Below, piece by piece: positions 8,079 to 16,926 of a stretch of 50,904 bases of DNA. The position numbers and the translations under genes were made by a program. Each line of letters begins with the position of its first letter. Position 1 is the stretch's first letter. Origin of the DNA: Desulfobulbaceae bacterium (GTDB taxonomy: Bacteria > Desulfobacterota > Desulfobulbia > Desulfobulbales > SURF-16); assembly GCA_023230525.1 (NCBI GenBank), contig JALNXE010000022.1, positions 1 to 50,904 of the forward strand. Direction: 5' to 3'. Under the pieces are notes generated by a model that saw only the letters and a program-made list of their open reading frames with translations, searched no databases and was not told the DNA's origin.

Positions 8079-9146
8079 ATGATGATTGACAGAATTTTCC
8101 AGGAATTTTCCCGGAAATCGGGATTGCCGCCTGGTTCCGTGGTCCTGGTCGGGGAAAAGAAAGAGCAGCCGGGCACCATCGGGTTTGTCCGCTATGCGGA
8201 AAGTGAATGCAGCGAACAGGAGTACCAGCACGTCAAGGATCTTCCCGATGATGCCGGTCCGGGGACAGTGACCTGGATACATATGAACGGCATCCATCAT
8301 CCCCAGGTCATTGAAGAACTCGGCCTGAAATTCGCTTTGCACTCCCTGGTGCTGGAAGACATTGCCAACACCGGTCATCGGCCCAAATTTAACGACTGGG
8401 ATGATTACCTGTTCCTTATTGTCAAATCTCTCATCTATAATGAACAGACAACCCTGGTCATGCCAGGGCAGATCAGCATCATCTGTTCGGCGGATATGGT
8501 TTTTTCCTTTCAGGAATCCGGCCCGGATCTCTTCACTGCAGTCAGGGAAAGAATCAGAAGCGGCAAGGGGAGAATCAGAAAAAAGAAGGCGGATTATCTG
8601 GTCTATGCCCTGCTGGACACCATTGTGGACGGTTATTTTTCCATGCTGGAAAAAATCGGCGACAGAATCGAGGAACTGGAGGAAGCCGTCCTTGACAATA
8701 ATACCCGTGCAGCCTTTCACCGGATTCATGAACTGCAGCGGGAAATCACCGTTATCCGCAAATCCATCTGGCCGGTGCGGGATCTCATCAGCCAGATGGA
8801 AAAAAATGAAACGTTGGTTGCAGGCAACACCAAATTTTATCTGCGGGATGTCTATGATCATGTCATCCAGTCCATTGATATTGTCGAAACATTCCGCGAC
8901 ATGCTCTCCAATCTCCATGAGGTGGCTCTGTCCTTTAACAGCAACAAGATGAACGAGATCATGAAGGTCCTGACCATCATTGCCACCATCTTTATTCCCC
9001 TGACCTTCATCGCCGGGGTGTACGGCATGAACTTCAAATACATGCCGGAACTGCAATGGCGATGGGGTTATTTTGCCGTCCTTTTCTTCATGTGCCTGAT
9101 CGGTTGCCTGATGGTATATTATTTCAAGATCAAGAAGTGGTTTTAG
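8079..9146 (+). CDS. corA: CorA-family divalent metal transporter
   Basis: 355-aa CorA-type Mg2+/Co2+ channel. A long acidic cytosolic domain and extended helix (about residues 130-285) are followed by two C-terminal membrane helices. The first ends in the selectivity motif YGMNF (GMN at 316-318), and the second is about 326-348 with a basic KIKKWF tail, as in the family. Two adjacent ATGs (8079 and 8082) follow AAGGGGAG; the second has the better spacing, and the protein may start MIDRIF. The gene appears monocistronic. Mg2+ is the usual substrate; Co2+, Ni2+ or Zn2+ cannot be excluded from sequence. Confidence 0.93.
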   Translation: MMIDRIFQEFSRKSGLPPGSVVLVGEKKEQPGTIGFVRYAESECSEQEYQHVKDLPDDAGPGTVTWIHMNGIHHPQVIEELGLKFALHSLVLEDIANTGHRPKFNDWDDYLFLIVKSLIYNEQTTLVMPGQISIICSADMVFSFQESGPDLFTAVRERIRSGKGRIRKKKADYLVYALLDTIVDGYFSMLEKIGDRIEELEEAVLDNNTRAAFHRIHELQREITVIRKSIWPVRDLISQMEKNETLVAGNTKFYLRDVYDHVIQSIDIVETFRDMLSNLHEVALSFNSNKMNEIMKVLTIIATIFIPLTFIAGVYGMNFKYMPELQWRWGYFAVLFFMCLIGCLMVYYFKIKKWF

Positions 9147-9165
9147 CCTTCGGGAAGAGGAAAGA

Positions 9166-9212
9166 CAGGAGACAAGAATGTTTTATCTTGTCTTCTTCAT
9201 TCTTGGCTCCTG
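9166..9212. repeat. Short palindromic repeat related to the CAGGAG-type repeat core
   Basis: CAGGAGACAAGAATG (9166-9180) and CATTCTTGGCTCCTG (9198-9212) form a 15-bp stem with one mismatch between corA and pta. The CAGGAG/CTCCTG arms resemble those of the core of the repeats at 20141, 30548 and 36771. It may end corA transcription: TCCTTTATTT follows closely on the plus strand. Confidence 0.6.
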
Positions 9213-9256
9213 ACTCCTTTATTTAACAGCAGGCCAGCATTGACGAGGTATGGAAA

Positions 9257-11347
9257 ATGACGCAGAAAATATACATTGCCAGCGGGGAACCGGGCAGCGG
9301 CAAGTCACTGGTGGTGCTGGGCATGATGGATCTCTTTGCCCGAAGCGGCCATAAGGTCGGTTGTTTCAAGCCGCTCATTGCCTCCGGGGAGCGTTTAGAT
9401 CCTGACCTGCGTTTTATCCTGGAACGCTACCAGTCAGATGTGCCCTATGAGTCCATGTACGGCTGCACGGCGGCCAGCGCCAGGGAACTGATCAACTCCG
9501 GCAAATACAACGAACTGCTCAAGGCCATTCTGGACAAATTCAAGGCCCTGGAAAACAGGTGCGGCCAGATCCTCTGCATCGGAACGGATTTCAGAAATAT
9601 CTCGCCGGCCCTGGAGTTTGATTTCAATACCGATATTGCCAATAATCTCGGCTGTCTTGTCATGTTTGTCGTCAACGGGCGCTGCATTGACCCCCAAGAG
9701 GCAGTGGACAGGTCGACCACCATCATCGAATCCCTGCAGGAGCGCAACTGTGACATTCTGGCCGTGGTGGTCAACCGGGTGGCATCCCCCATGATGGGTG
9801 AGGTGAGCAAAAAGCTCGATGAGGCCCTGGCCGGCAAGGTGCCATTTTATGTGGTGCCGGAAAGTTCCATCCTGGCAAAGCCCACGGTGGGCAACATTGC
9901 CGAGGCCTTGGGCGCGGTCCCCCTTAATGCGGAAAAGGAGTGGATGCACCGGCAGATCAGCAACTACAAGGTTGCGGCCATGGAGCTGCCCCATTTTCTC
10001 GATTACCTTGAAAAGGACAGCCTGATCATTGTGCCCGGCGACCGGTCCGACATCATTCTCGGCAGCCTGCTCTCCTATCCGGCCAAAACCTACCCGCAGA
10101 TCGCCGCGCTGCTGCTCACCGGCGGGCTCGAACCCGCTCCCCAGGTCAGCAGGCTTATTGAGGGACTTGACCGTTTCCCGGTGCCCATTCTGGGGGTGAA
10201 AACCGACACCTTCACCACGGCCATGAATGTCAATGCCTTGAGCGGCACCTTTACCGCAGGGGATCAGCGGAAAATCGCCGCAGGCCTTGGTCTGATGGAG
10301 GCGGCGGTGGACCTGGCCTCCTTGGAAAAACGCATTGCCATGCCCCGGGTGGCCAAGGTCACGCCGCTGATGTTTGAACATGACCTGCTGCAGCGGGCAA
10401 AGGAGAAACGCTGCCGCATCGTGCTGCCGGAGGGCAATGAGGAACGCATCCTGCGGGCCGCGGAAATCATCCTCCTGCGCGGGGTGGCCGACCTGACCCT
10501 GCTGGGCAACATCCAGGAGGTCAAGGGCCTGATCAGCGGCCTGGGGCTTCGGCTTGAGGCGGCACAGATCATTGACCCGGCAAGTTCGGAGTTGCGGGAT
10601 CAATTCGCCGTCAGGTACTATGAGTTGCGCAAGCATAAGGGCATTTCCCAGCAGATGGCCCAGGATACCATTACCGATGTGAGCTACTTCGGCACCATGC
10701 TGGTCCATGGCCGCTATGCCGACGGCATGGTGTCCGGCGCGGTGCACACCACCCAGCATACCATCCGCCCGGCCTTTGAAATCATCCGCACCAAACCCGG
10801 CTGCTCCATCGTCTCCAGTGTCTTTTTGATGTGTCTGGCGGACCGGGTGCTGGTTTTCGGCGACTGCGCGGTGAACCCGGACCCCAACCCCCAGCAGCTG
10901 GCCGATATTGCCATCAGCTCGGCGGAAACGGCCCTGATGTTCGGCATCGAGCCGCGCATCGCCATGATGTCTTACTCCACCGGCGAATCCGGCAAGGGAG
11001 TGGATGTGGACAAGGTGCGGGAGGCGGCGGCCATCGCCAGAAAGCAGCGGCCCGATCTCAAACTCGAAGGCCCCATCCAGTATGATGCGGCCATTGATCC
11101 AGGCGTGGCCAGGACGAAGATGCCGGGCAGTGAGGTGGCGGGCCGGGCCACGGTTTTCATCTTCCCGGATCTCAATACCGGCAACAACACCTACAAGGCC
11201 GTGCAGCGGGCCGCCAACGCCGTGGCCATCGGGCCGGTGCTGCAGGGGCTCAACCAGCCGGTCAATGATCTCAGCCGGGGATGCACCGTGGCTGATATCG
11301 TCAACACCATCGCCATTACCGCCATCCAGGCCAGGGTAGACCATTGA
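9257..11347 (+). CDS. pta: Phosphate acetyltransferase, long form
   Basis: 696-aa phosphotransacetylase that interconverts acetyl-CoA and acetyl phosphate. The N-terminal part (about 1-215) is a BioD-like P-loop domain (SGEPGSGKS), the middle part (about 225-330) is a DRTGG-type domain, and the C-terminal part (about 370-690) is the catalytic PTA_PTB domain with RIVLPEGNEERILRAA, VSGAVHTTQHTIRPA and MMSYSTGESGKG. This is the usual architecture of long Pta. GACGAGG precedes the ATG by about 8 bases. An acetate kinase gene is not seen. The Entner-Doudoroff genes follow 55 bp later in the same direction, so carbon leaving that pathway could be converted to acetyl phosphate and ATP. Confidence 0.95.
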   Translation: MTQKIYIASGEPGSGKSLVVLGMMDLFARSGHKVGCFKPLIASGERLDPDLRFILERYQSDVPYESMYGCTAASARELINSGKYNELLKAILDKFKALENRCGQILCIGTDFRNISPALEFDFNTDIANNLGCLVMFVVNGRCIDPQEAVDRSTTIIESLQERNCDILAVVVNRVASPMMGEVSKKLDEALAGKVPFYVVPESSILAKPTVGNIAEALGAVPLNAEKEWMHRQISNYKVAAMELPHFLDYLEKDSLIIVPGDRSDIILGSLLSYPAKTYPQIAALLLTGGLEPAPQVSRLIEGLDRFPVPILGVKTDTFTTAMNVNALSGTFTAGDQRKIAAGLGLMEAAVDLASLEKRIAMPRVAKVTPLMFEHDLLQRAKEKRCRIVLPEGNEERILRAAEIILLRGVADLTLLGNIQEVKGLISGLGLRLEAAQIIDPASSELRDQFAVRYYELRKHKGISQQMAQDTITDVSYFGTMLVHGRYADGMVSGAVHTTQHTIRPAFEIIRTKPGCSIVSSVFLMCLADRVLVFGDCAVNPDPNPQQLADIAISSAETALMFGIEPRIAMMSYSTGESGKGVDVDKVREAAAIARKQRPDLKLEGPIQYDAAIDPGVARTKMPGSEVAGRATVFIFPDLNTGNNTYKAVQRAANAVAIGPVLQGLNQPVNDLSRGCTVADIVNTIAITAIQARVDH

Positions 11348-11402
11348 CGTGCTTTTGCGCCTGGCAAGTTGCGATTAAAAATACCATCAGGGAGAAAAGT
11401 GC

Positions 11403-12869
11403 ATGATAAAAACAAGAAGCAAGCCGTGTGATTTCGTCATATTCGGGGCCATGGGGGATTTATGCCGGCGCAAGCTCATTACCTCCCTCTATCATCTGGA
11501 AAGGGTGGGTTTGATCCATGCGGACACCAGGATTATCGGCGTGGCCCGCCGCGATGAAACCACCGAGTCCTTTGTCGGCAAGATGAGGGAGAGCCTGGAT
11601 CAGTTTCTCCAATGGAATTTCGATGAGGCCGTCTGGCAACGCCTGTCCGCCCGGCTGACCTATGTCCATGTCGATATGGCCAGGCCAGAGGAATACCGGA
11701 AACTGGCCGGGGCGGTCGACCTGCAGAACAGGGTGATGACCAATTATTTCGCCGTGCCCCCCGACATTTACGGCGACATCTGCACCGGACTGCAGCATGC
11801 CGGCCTGGTCAATGCGGAAACCAGGGTGGTATTGGAAAAGCCCATCGGCCATGACCTGGCCTCCTCCCAGGTGATCAATGACCAGGTGGCCAGGGTTTTT
11901 GCCGAACAGCAGATTTACCGCATCGACCACTATCTGGGCAAGGAAACGGTGCTCAATCTGCTGGCCCTGCGCTTTGCCAATTCCATCTTCACCACCAACT
12001 GGGACCATAACACCATTGACCATGTGCAGATCACCGTGGCGGAAGAGGTGGGTATCGAGGGCCGCTGGGGCTATTTTGATCAGGCCGGCCAGCTGCGCGA
12101 CATGGTGCAGAACCATCTGCTGCAGATTCTCACCCTGATCGCCATGGAGCCGCCGGTCAACCTGGAAAGCGACAGCATCCGCAATGAAAAGCTGAAGGTG
12201 CTCAAGGCCCTGCGGCCCATCACCCGGGATAATGCCGATGAAAAAACCGTGCGCGGCCAGTACGCCGCCGGCTACATGAAAGGCGGGGCCGTGCCGGGTT
12301 ACAATGAAGAAGATGATGCCCATACCGCCAGCCGGACCGAGACCTTTGTCGCCATCCGGGTGGATATCGATAACTGGCGCTGGGCTGACGTGCCCTTTTA
12401 CCTGCGCACCGCCAAAAGGATGCCCACCAAGGTTTCCGAGGTGGTGATCAATTTCAAACAGCTTCCCCATAATATTTTCCGGGACAGCTATAAAAAACTG
12501 CCGCCCAACAAGCTGATCATCCGGCTGCAGCCCCATGAAGGGGTGGAGATCATGATGCTCAACAAGGTGCCCGGCATTGACGAGTCGCTGAAACTGCAGC
12601 AGACCAGGCTGGACCTGAGCTTTTCCGTGGCCTTCAACATCGACCGGGTGGCGGATGCCTATGAGAGGCTTTTGCTGGAGGCCATGCGCGGCAATCAGGC
12701 CCTGTTCATCCGCCGGGATGAGGTGGAGCAGGCCTGGACCTGGATTGATTCCATCCAGGATGCCTGGGAATCCTCAAATGAACCGCCCAAGTCCTATCCG
12801 GCCGGCACCTGGGGACCGGTGGCGGCGGTGGCCCTGCTGGCCAAAGACGGCCGGGCCTGGGAGGAATAG
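11403..12869 (+). CDS. zwf: Glucose-6-phosphate 1-dehydrogenase
   Basis: 488-aa glucose-6-phosphate dehydrogenase, the first enzyme of the oxidative pentose phosphate and Entner-Doudoroff routes. The N-terminal nucleotide-binding motif is FGAMGDLCRRKL, with Met where many homologues have Ser or Thr (GASGDL type). The active-site motif RIDHYLGKE is at about 173-181. Length matches the family. GGGAGAA lies 8 bases before the ATG. It is followed after 7 bp by pgl. Cofactor preference (NAD or NADP) cannot be read with confidence. Confidence 0.95.
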   Translation: MIKTRSKPCDFVIFGAMGDLCRRKLITSLYHLERVGLIHADTRIIGVARRDETTESFVGKMRESLDQFLQWNFDEAVWQRLSARLTYVHVDMARPEEYRKLAGAVDLQNRVMTNYFAVPPDIYGDICTGLQHAGLVNAETRVVLEKPIGHDLASSQVINDQVARVFAEQQIYRIDHYLGKETVLNLLALRFANSIFTTNWDHNTIDHVQITVAEEVGIEGRWGYFDQAGQLRDMVQNHLLQILTLIAMEPPVNLESDSIRNEKLKVLKALRPITRDNADEKTVRGQYAAGYMKGGAVPGYNEEDDAHTASRTETFVAIRVDIDNWRWADVPFYLRTAKRMPTKVSEVVINFKQLPHNIFRDSYKKLPPNKLIIRLQPHEGVEIMMLNKVPGIDESLKLQQTRLDLSFSVAFNIDRVADAYERLLLEAMRGNQALFIRRDEVEQAWTWIDSIQDAWESSNEPPKSYPAGTWGPVAAVALLAKDGRAWEE

Positions 12870-12876
12870 AACTGCC

Positions 12877-13599
12877 ATGGCGGATTATCAGGTTCATTTC
12901 CAGGGATTTCACGATGGCGCAAGCCTTGCCGCGGGTCTTGCAGGTGATATTGCCCCACTTCTCCATGGCGCCATAGCCAAAAGAGGCTTTGCCAGCCTGG
13001 TTGTTTCCGGCGGCTCAACCCCGGTGCCCTTGTTTCAGGCCCTGTCCCGGGAAAATATCCCCTGGCAAAAGGTGCTCGTCACCCTGGCCGATGAACGCTG
13101 GGTTGACCCGTCAGACCATGACAGCAATGAAAAACTGGTGCGGCAACATCTATTGCAGAACAGGGCGGCGGCGGCGAAATTTATCGGGTTGAAGACGGAA
13201 GACGCCACGGCCCGGCAAGGCGAGATAAATTGCGAAAAAAGGCTGCTTGCCATACCAAGGCCCTTTGATGTGCTGGTGCTGGGCATGGGGGATGACGGTC
13301 ATACCGCCTCCCTGTTCCCTGGGGCAACGGAGCTGGCCGGGGCAACAGCGCTGGATTGCCCCAGGCTGTGCATGGCCATCAAACCTCTCACCGCAAGCCA
13401 TGAGCGCATGACCATGACCCTGCCGGCCCTGCTCGATTCCAGCAAGATCATTCTGCTGATCAGCGGCCGGGCAAAGTTGCAGGTTTTTGAAAAGGCCCTG
13501 GCTGCCGAGCCGCTTTCGCTGGATGTGCTGAACGAGATGCCCGTAAGATTTGTAATGGCCCGGGCCAAGGCGCCGGTGGCGGTCTGCTGGGCCCCGTAA
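12877..13599 (+). CDS. pgl: 6-phosphogluconolactonase
   Basis: 240-aa DevB/SOL-type lactonase that hydrolyses 6-phosphogluconolactone to 6-phosphogluconate. Visible family motifs are VSGGSTPVPLF, LADERWVDPSDHDSN and VLGMGDDGHTASLFPG. The frame is open further upstream, but ATG 12877, 7 bp after the zwf stop and downstream of GGAGG, is the only start that does not overlap zwf. It lies between zwf and edd, as expected for an Entner-Doudoroff operon; edd starts 13 bp after the stop. Confidence 0.94.
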   Translation: MADYQVHFQGFHDGASLAAGLAGDIAPLLHGAIAKRGFASLVVSGGSTPVPLFQALSRENIPWQKVLVTLADERWVDPSDHDSNEKLVRQHLLQNRAAAAKFIGLKTEDATARQGEINCEKRLLAIPRPFDVLVLGMGDDGHTASLFPGATELAGATALDCPRLCMAIKPLTASHERMTMTLPALLDSSKIILLISGRAKLQVFEKALAAEPLSLDVLNEMPVRFVMARAKAPVAVCWAP

Positions 13600-13612
13600 T
13601 GAGGAGAAAAGG

Positions 13613-15463
13613 ATGAACAGAATCGTTCGTGAAGTAACCGGCCGAGTAAGCAAACGCAGCAAAGAGAGCAGGGAAGGCTACCTGCGGCGGGTCGACGAGG
13701 CACGAAACAACCGCCCGGCCCGCCACCTCCTGCCATGCAGCAACCTGGCCCACGGGCTGGCGGTTTGCAACAGCCGCGAAAACAATCTGCTGCGCAACAG
13801 CGACGCCCCCAACATTGCCATCATCACCGCTTACAATGATATGCTGTCAGCCCATAAGACCTATGAGACCTACCCGCAGCTGCTGAAAGAAAGCGTGGCC
13901 GGGGCAGGGGGGGTGGCCCAGGTGGCCGGGGCGGTGCCGGCCATGTGCGACGGCATCACCCAGGGGGAAGCGGGTATGGATCTGAGCCTCATCAGCCGGG
14001 ATGTCATTGCCATGTCCGTGGTCATTGCCCTGTCGCACAACCTCTTTGACGGCGCATTGCTGCTCGGCATCTGCGACAAGATCATGCCCGGGCTGCTGAT
14101 GGGCGGCCTGCAGTTCGGCCATCTGCCCATGATTCTGGTGCCCGGTGGGCCCATGCCCACCGGCATTGCCAACCGGGAGAAATCCAGGGCCAGGGAACGT
14201 TTTGCCGCGGGCGAAATAGGCCGGGAAGAGATGCTTGAGGCAGAATGCCGCTCTTACCATACCGCCGGCACCTGCACCTTTTACGGTACAGCCAACAGTA
14301 ATCAGCTGCTGGCCGAGGTGATGGGGCTGCATCTGCCCGGCGCATCCTTTGTCAATCCCGGCACCCCCTTGCGGGAGGCCTTCAACCGGGAGGCGGCCAG
14401 GCAGGTTGTCGGGCTTACTTCCCTGGGCGGCCATTACACCCCCATTGCCCAGGTGGTCAGTGAAAAGGCCATAGTCAATGCCATCGTGGCCCTGCTGGCC
14501 ACCGGCGGCTCCACCAATCAGACCCTGCATCTGGTGGCCATAGCCCGGGCAGCCGGGGTCAGGATCAACTGGGATGATTTTGCCGATCTTTCCGAGGTGG
14601 TGCCCCTGCTGACCAGGATGTATCCCAACGGGCCGGAGGACATCAACGGTTTTCAGGCTGCCGGCGGCATGGCCGTGCTGATCGGCGAGCTGCTGGAGGG
14701 CGGCTATCTGCACGATGATGTCGTTACCGTGGCCGGCCAGGGGCTGGCAGGCTACACCAGAGCCCCGGAACTGCACCGCGGCACTCTCACCTACCAGCAG
14801 CAGAGGGCACGATCAGCAAATGCGGCGGTGATCGCGCCGGTCACCAGCCCCTTTGAGGCCAGCGGCGGGTTGAAGGTGGTGGCCGGCAATCTCGGCCGGG
14901 CCGTCATCAAGACGGCGCCCCTGGCCGATGGGGCCGGGACGGTGGTTGAGGCCCCGGCCAAGGTTTTTGATGATCAATCGCAACTGGAAACAGCCTTCCA
15001 CGCCGGTGAGCTTGACCGGGATATGGTGGCGGTGGTCCGTTTCCAGGGTCCCCAGGCCATCGGCATGCCGGAACTGCACAAGCTGATAACCCCCCTGGGC
15101 GTGCTGATGAACCGCGGTTATAAGGTGGCCCTGGTTACGGACGGCAGATTGTCCGGCGCTTCCGGCAAGGTGCCGGCGGCAATCCATGTAACCCCGGAGG
15201 CCTTTTGCGGCGGGCTGCTGGCCAAGGTGCGGGACGGGGATATGATCCGGATCGACGCCGGCAGAGGTCTTCTCGAATTGCGGGTGAGCCCGGAGGAACT
15301 GGCGAAACGGGAGTATGCCGATGCCAATCTTGAGCCCCACCGCAGCGGAGTGGGCCGCCAGATATTCGCCCCCCTGCGCCGGGATATGATGGGCGCCGAA
15401 GAGGGGGCCAGCTCGCTCTTCACCTATGTGCAGGAGAGATGCCATGTCTCCTTTGACCGGTAA
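13613..15463 (+). CDS. edd: 6-phosphogluconate dehydratase
   Basis: 616-aa member of the IlvD/Edd family of [4Fe-4S] dehydratases, converting 6-phosphogluconate to 2-keto-3-deoxy-6-phosphogluconate. Characteristic segments are AYNDMLSAHKTYETYP, VPAMCDGITQGEAGMDLSL, TAGTCTFYGTANSNQ, ATGGSTNQT and VTDGRLSGASGKVPAA. The cysteines in MCDG and GTCTFYG fit cluster ligands of the family. A length just above 600 aa supports Edd rather than IlvD. AGGAGAAAAGG precedes the ATG. Its product goes to eda, encoded 31 bp downstream. Confidence 0.95.
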   Translation: MNRIVREVTGRVSKRSKESREGYLRRVDEARNNRPARHLLPCSNLAHGLAVCNSRENNLLRNSDAPNIAIITAYNDMLSAHKTYETYPQLLKESVAGAGGVAQVAGAVPAMCDGITQGEAGMDLSLISRDVIAMSVVIALSHNLFDGALLLGICDKIMPGLLMGGLQFGHLPMILVPGGPMPTGIANREKSRARERFAAGEIGREEMLEAECRSYHTAGTCTFYGTANSNQLLAEVMGLHLPGASFVNPGTPLREAFNREAARQVVGLTSLGGHYTPIAQVVSEKAIVNAIVALLATGGSTNQTLHLVAIARAAGVRINWDDFADLSEVVPLLTRMYPNGPEDINGFQAAGGMAVLIGELLEGGYLHDDVVTVAGQGLAGYTRAPELHRGTLTYQQQRARSANAAVIAPVTSPFEASGGLKVVAGNLGRAVIKTAPLADGAGTVVEAPAKVFDDQSQLETAFHAGELDRDMVAVVRFQGPQAIGMPELHKLITPLGVLMNRGYKVALVTDGRLSGASGKVPAAIHVTPEAFCGGLLAKVRDGDMIRIDAGRGLLELRVSPEELAKREYADANLEPHRSGVGRQIFAPLRRDMMGAEEGASSLFTYVQERCHVSFDR

Positions 15464-15494
15464 TCACGATAATTCGAAAAAGGAAGGAACAACC

Positions 15495-16148
15495 ATGTCA
15501 CATACGAGAAAATGGAAGATGGCTCCGGCCGAGGTTCTCAACATGGGTCCGGTGGTGCCGGTGATGGTGATAGAAAAGCTATCCCATGCCGTTCCCCTGG
15601 CCCAGGCGCTGGTTGCGGGCGGCATCCGGGTACTGGAAATCACCTTGCGCACCCCGGTCGCGCTTGAGGCCATCCGGACCATCTGCCGCGAGGTGCCCCA
15701 GGCCGTGGTGGGCGCCGGGACGGTGGTCACCCCCCATGATCTGCAGGCGGTTGAGCAGGCCGGTGCTGTCTTTGCCATCAGTCCCGGCTTGACCCCGGAA
15801 CTGCTCGATGCGGCCAACAGGGGCGCCATTGCCCTGATTCCCGGCATCTCCACCATCTCCGAACTGATGACCGGCATGGCGAGGGGTTTTGAGCACTTCA
15901 AGTTTTTCCCTGCCGAGGCAGCCGGCGGCCTGCCCTATCTCAAAGCCATTGCCGGGCCTTTCCCTCACATCACCTTTTGCCCCACCGGAGGCATATCCAA
16001 AGAGAATTACAGGAAATATCTCGAGCTTAAGAATGTGGCCTGCGTGGGCGGGTCCTGGGTTGCCCCGGCTGAGGCCATGGAGCAGGAGGATTGGCCGCGG
16101 ATCACCGCCCTGGCTGCTGAAGCGGTGCGCCACAGCCCCATGCACTGA
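15495..16148 (+). CDS. eda: KDPG/KHG aldolase
   Basis: 217-aa bifunctional-type 2-keto-3-deoxy-6-phosphogluconate / 4-hydroxy-2-oxoglutarate aldolase, yielding pyruvate and glyceraldehyde-3-phosphate. The Schiff-base lysine lies in FKFFPAE (about residue 135), and VLEITLRTP contains the conserved Glu. GAGTVVTP and FCPTGGI are phosphate-site segments. ATG 15495 follows AGGAAGGA and is chosen over an open extension back into edd. Last gene of the pathway set; 148 bp of AT-rich DNA then separates it from yedF. Confidence 0.95.
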   Translation: MSHTRKWKMAPAEVLNMGPVVPVMVIEKLSHAVPLAQALVAGGIRVLEITLRTPVALEAIRTICREVPQAVVGAGTVVTPHDLQAVEQAGAVFAISPGLTPELLDAANRGAIALIPGISTISELMTGMARGFEHFKFFPAEAAGGLPYLKAIAGPFPHITFCPTGGISKENYRKYLELKNVACVGGSWVAPAEAMEQEDWPRITALAAEAVRHSPMH

Positions 16149-16296
16149 TGGCGGAAAATATCATGGACGATCTTTCGCTTTTCCCCTTTCCGTGTTATAA
16201 GTTGGAAATGGTAATGTTTGGCAAAAACTCTTTATCGTATTAACCTATAAAGAAAAATTTAACATAGCCTATTTCTATAATAAGAGGAGAAGGACC

Positions 16297-16917
16297 ATGG
16301 CGGATCGCATGCAGATTGACTGCCGGGGACTCAAATGCCCGCAGCCGGTGCTCAAGGCCAAGGATGCCCTGGAGCAGATGGGGGCCGGTGAAATTGAGAT
16401 CACGGTGGACAATGAGGCCTCCAGAAGCAATGTCGAACGTTTTGCCAGAAGCCAGGGCTGCCGGGCAACGGTAACGGCGGACGGCGGCGATTTTCATATC
16501 ATCATCGAGAAGACTGGCGGGGCAAAGCCGGTCAGCGGAGCGGCGGACGCGGCAAGTTTCACCTGCGAACCGGTGCGGACGGAGCTTGTTTACGCCATCC
16601 CCGCCAACACCATGGGACGGGGCAATGATGAACTGGGCAAGGTGCTGATGCGGGCCTATATCAAGACCATGAAAGATGTTTCGCCCCTGCCGCGCAAACT
16701 GCTGTTTTACAACACCGGGGTGCTGCTCACCGCCACCGAATCCGATGTCATCCAGCCCCTGAAGGATCTTGAGGCCGCTGGCGTGGAAATCTTCTCCTGC
16801 GGCACCTGTCTCGACTTTCTGGGTCTGAAGGATAAACTGCTGGTCGGCAAGCCCACCAATATGTATGAGATCATGCAGAGTATGGCCAGTGCCGCCAAGG
16901 TTGTCAGCCCCTATTAA
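16297..16917 (+). CDS. yedF: YedF-type sulfurtransferase-like selenium metabolism protein
   Basis: 206-aa two-domain protein. An N-terminal TusA-like domain (about 1-75) has the CP motif at Cys14-Pro15 (DCRGLKCPQP). A C-terminal DsrE-like domain (about 95-206) includes FSCGTCLDFLG and MYEIMQSM. This matches the YedF family commonly found near selenium-utilisation genes, thought to handle persulfide or selenium; the biochemical role is not settled. AGGAGAAGG precedes the ATG. The next two genes, a cysteine-desulfurase homologue and DUF3343, have known co-occurrence with this family. selD, selA and selB are not in the window. Confidence 0.88.
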   Translation: MADRMQIDCRGLKCPQPVLKAKDALEQMGAGEIEITVDNEASRSNVERFARSQGCRATVTADGGDFHIIIEKTGGAKPVSGAADAASFTCEPVRTELVYAIPANTMGRGNDELGKVLMRAYIKTMKDVSPLPRKLLFYNTGVLLTATESDVIQPLKDLEAAGVEIFSCGTCLDFLGLKDKLLVGKPTNMYEIMQSMASAAKVVSPY

Positions 16918-16926
16918 CGGAAACAA

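Noticed and set aside
9434..11344. Long antisense open frame opposite pta (and similar ones opposite flxD/flxC, glgX and valS)
   Set aside because: GC-rich codon bias of the sense gene keeps the complementary frame open. The antisense products have no recognisable motifs and are not preceded by ribosome sites.
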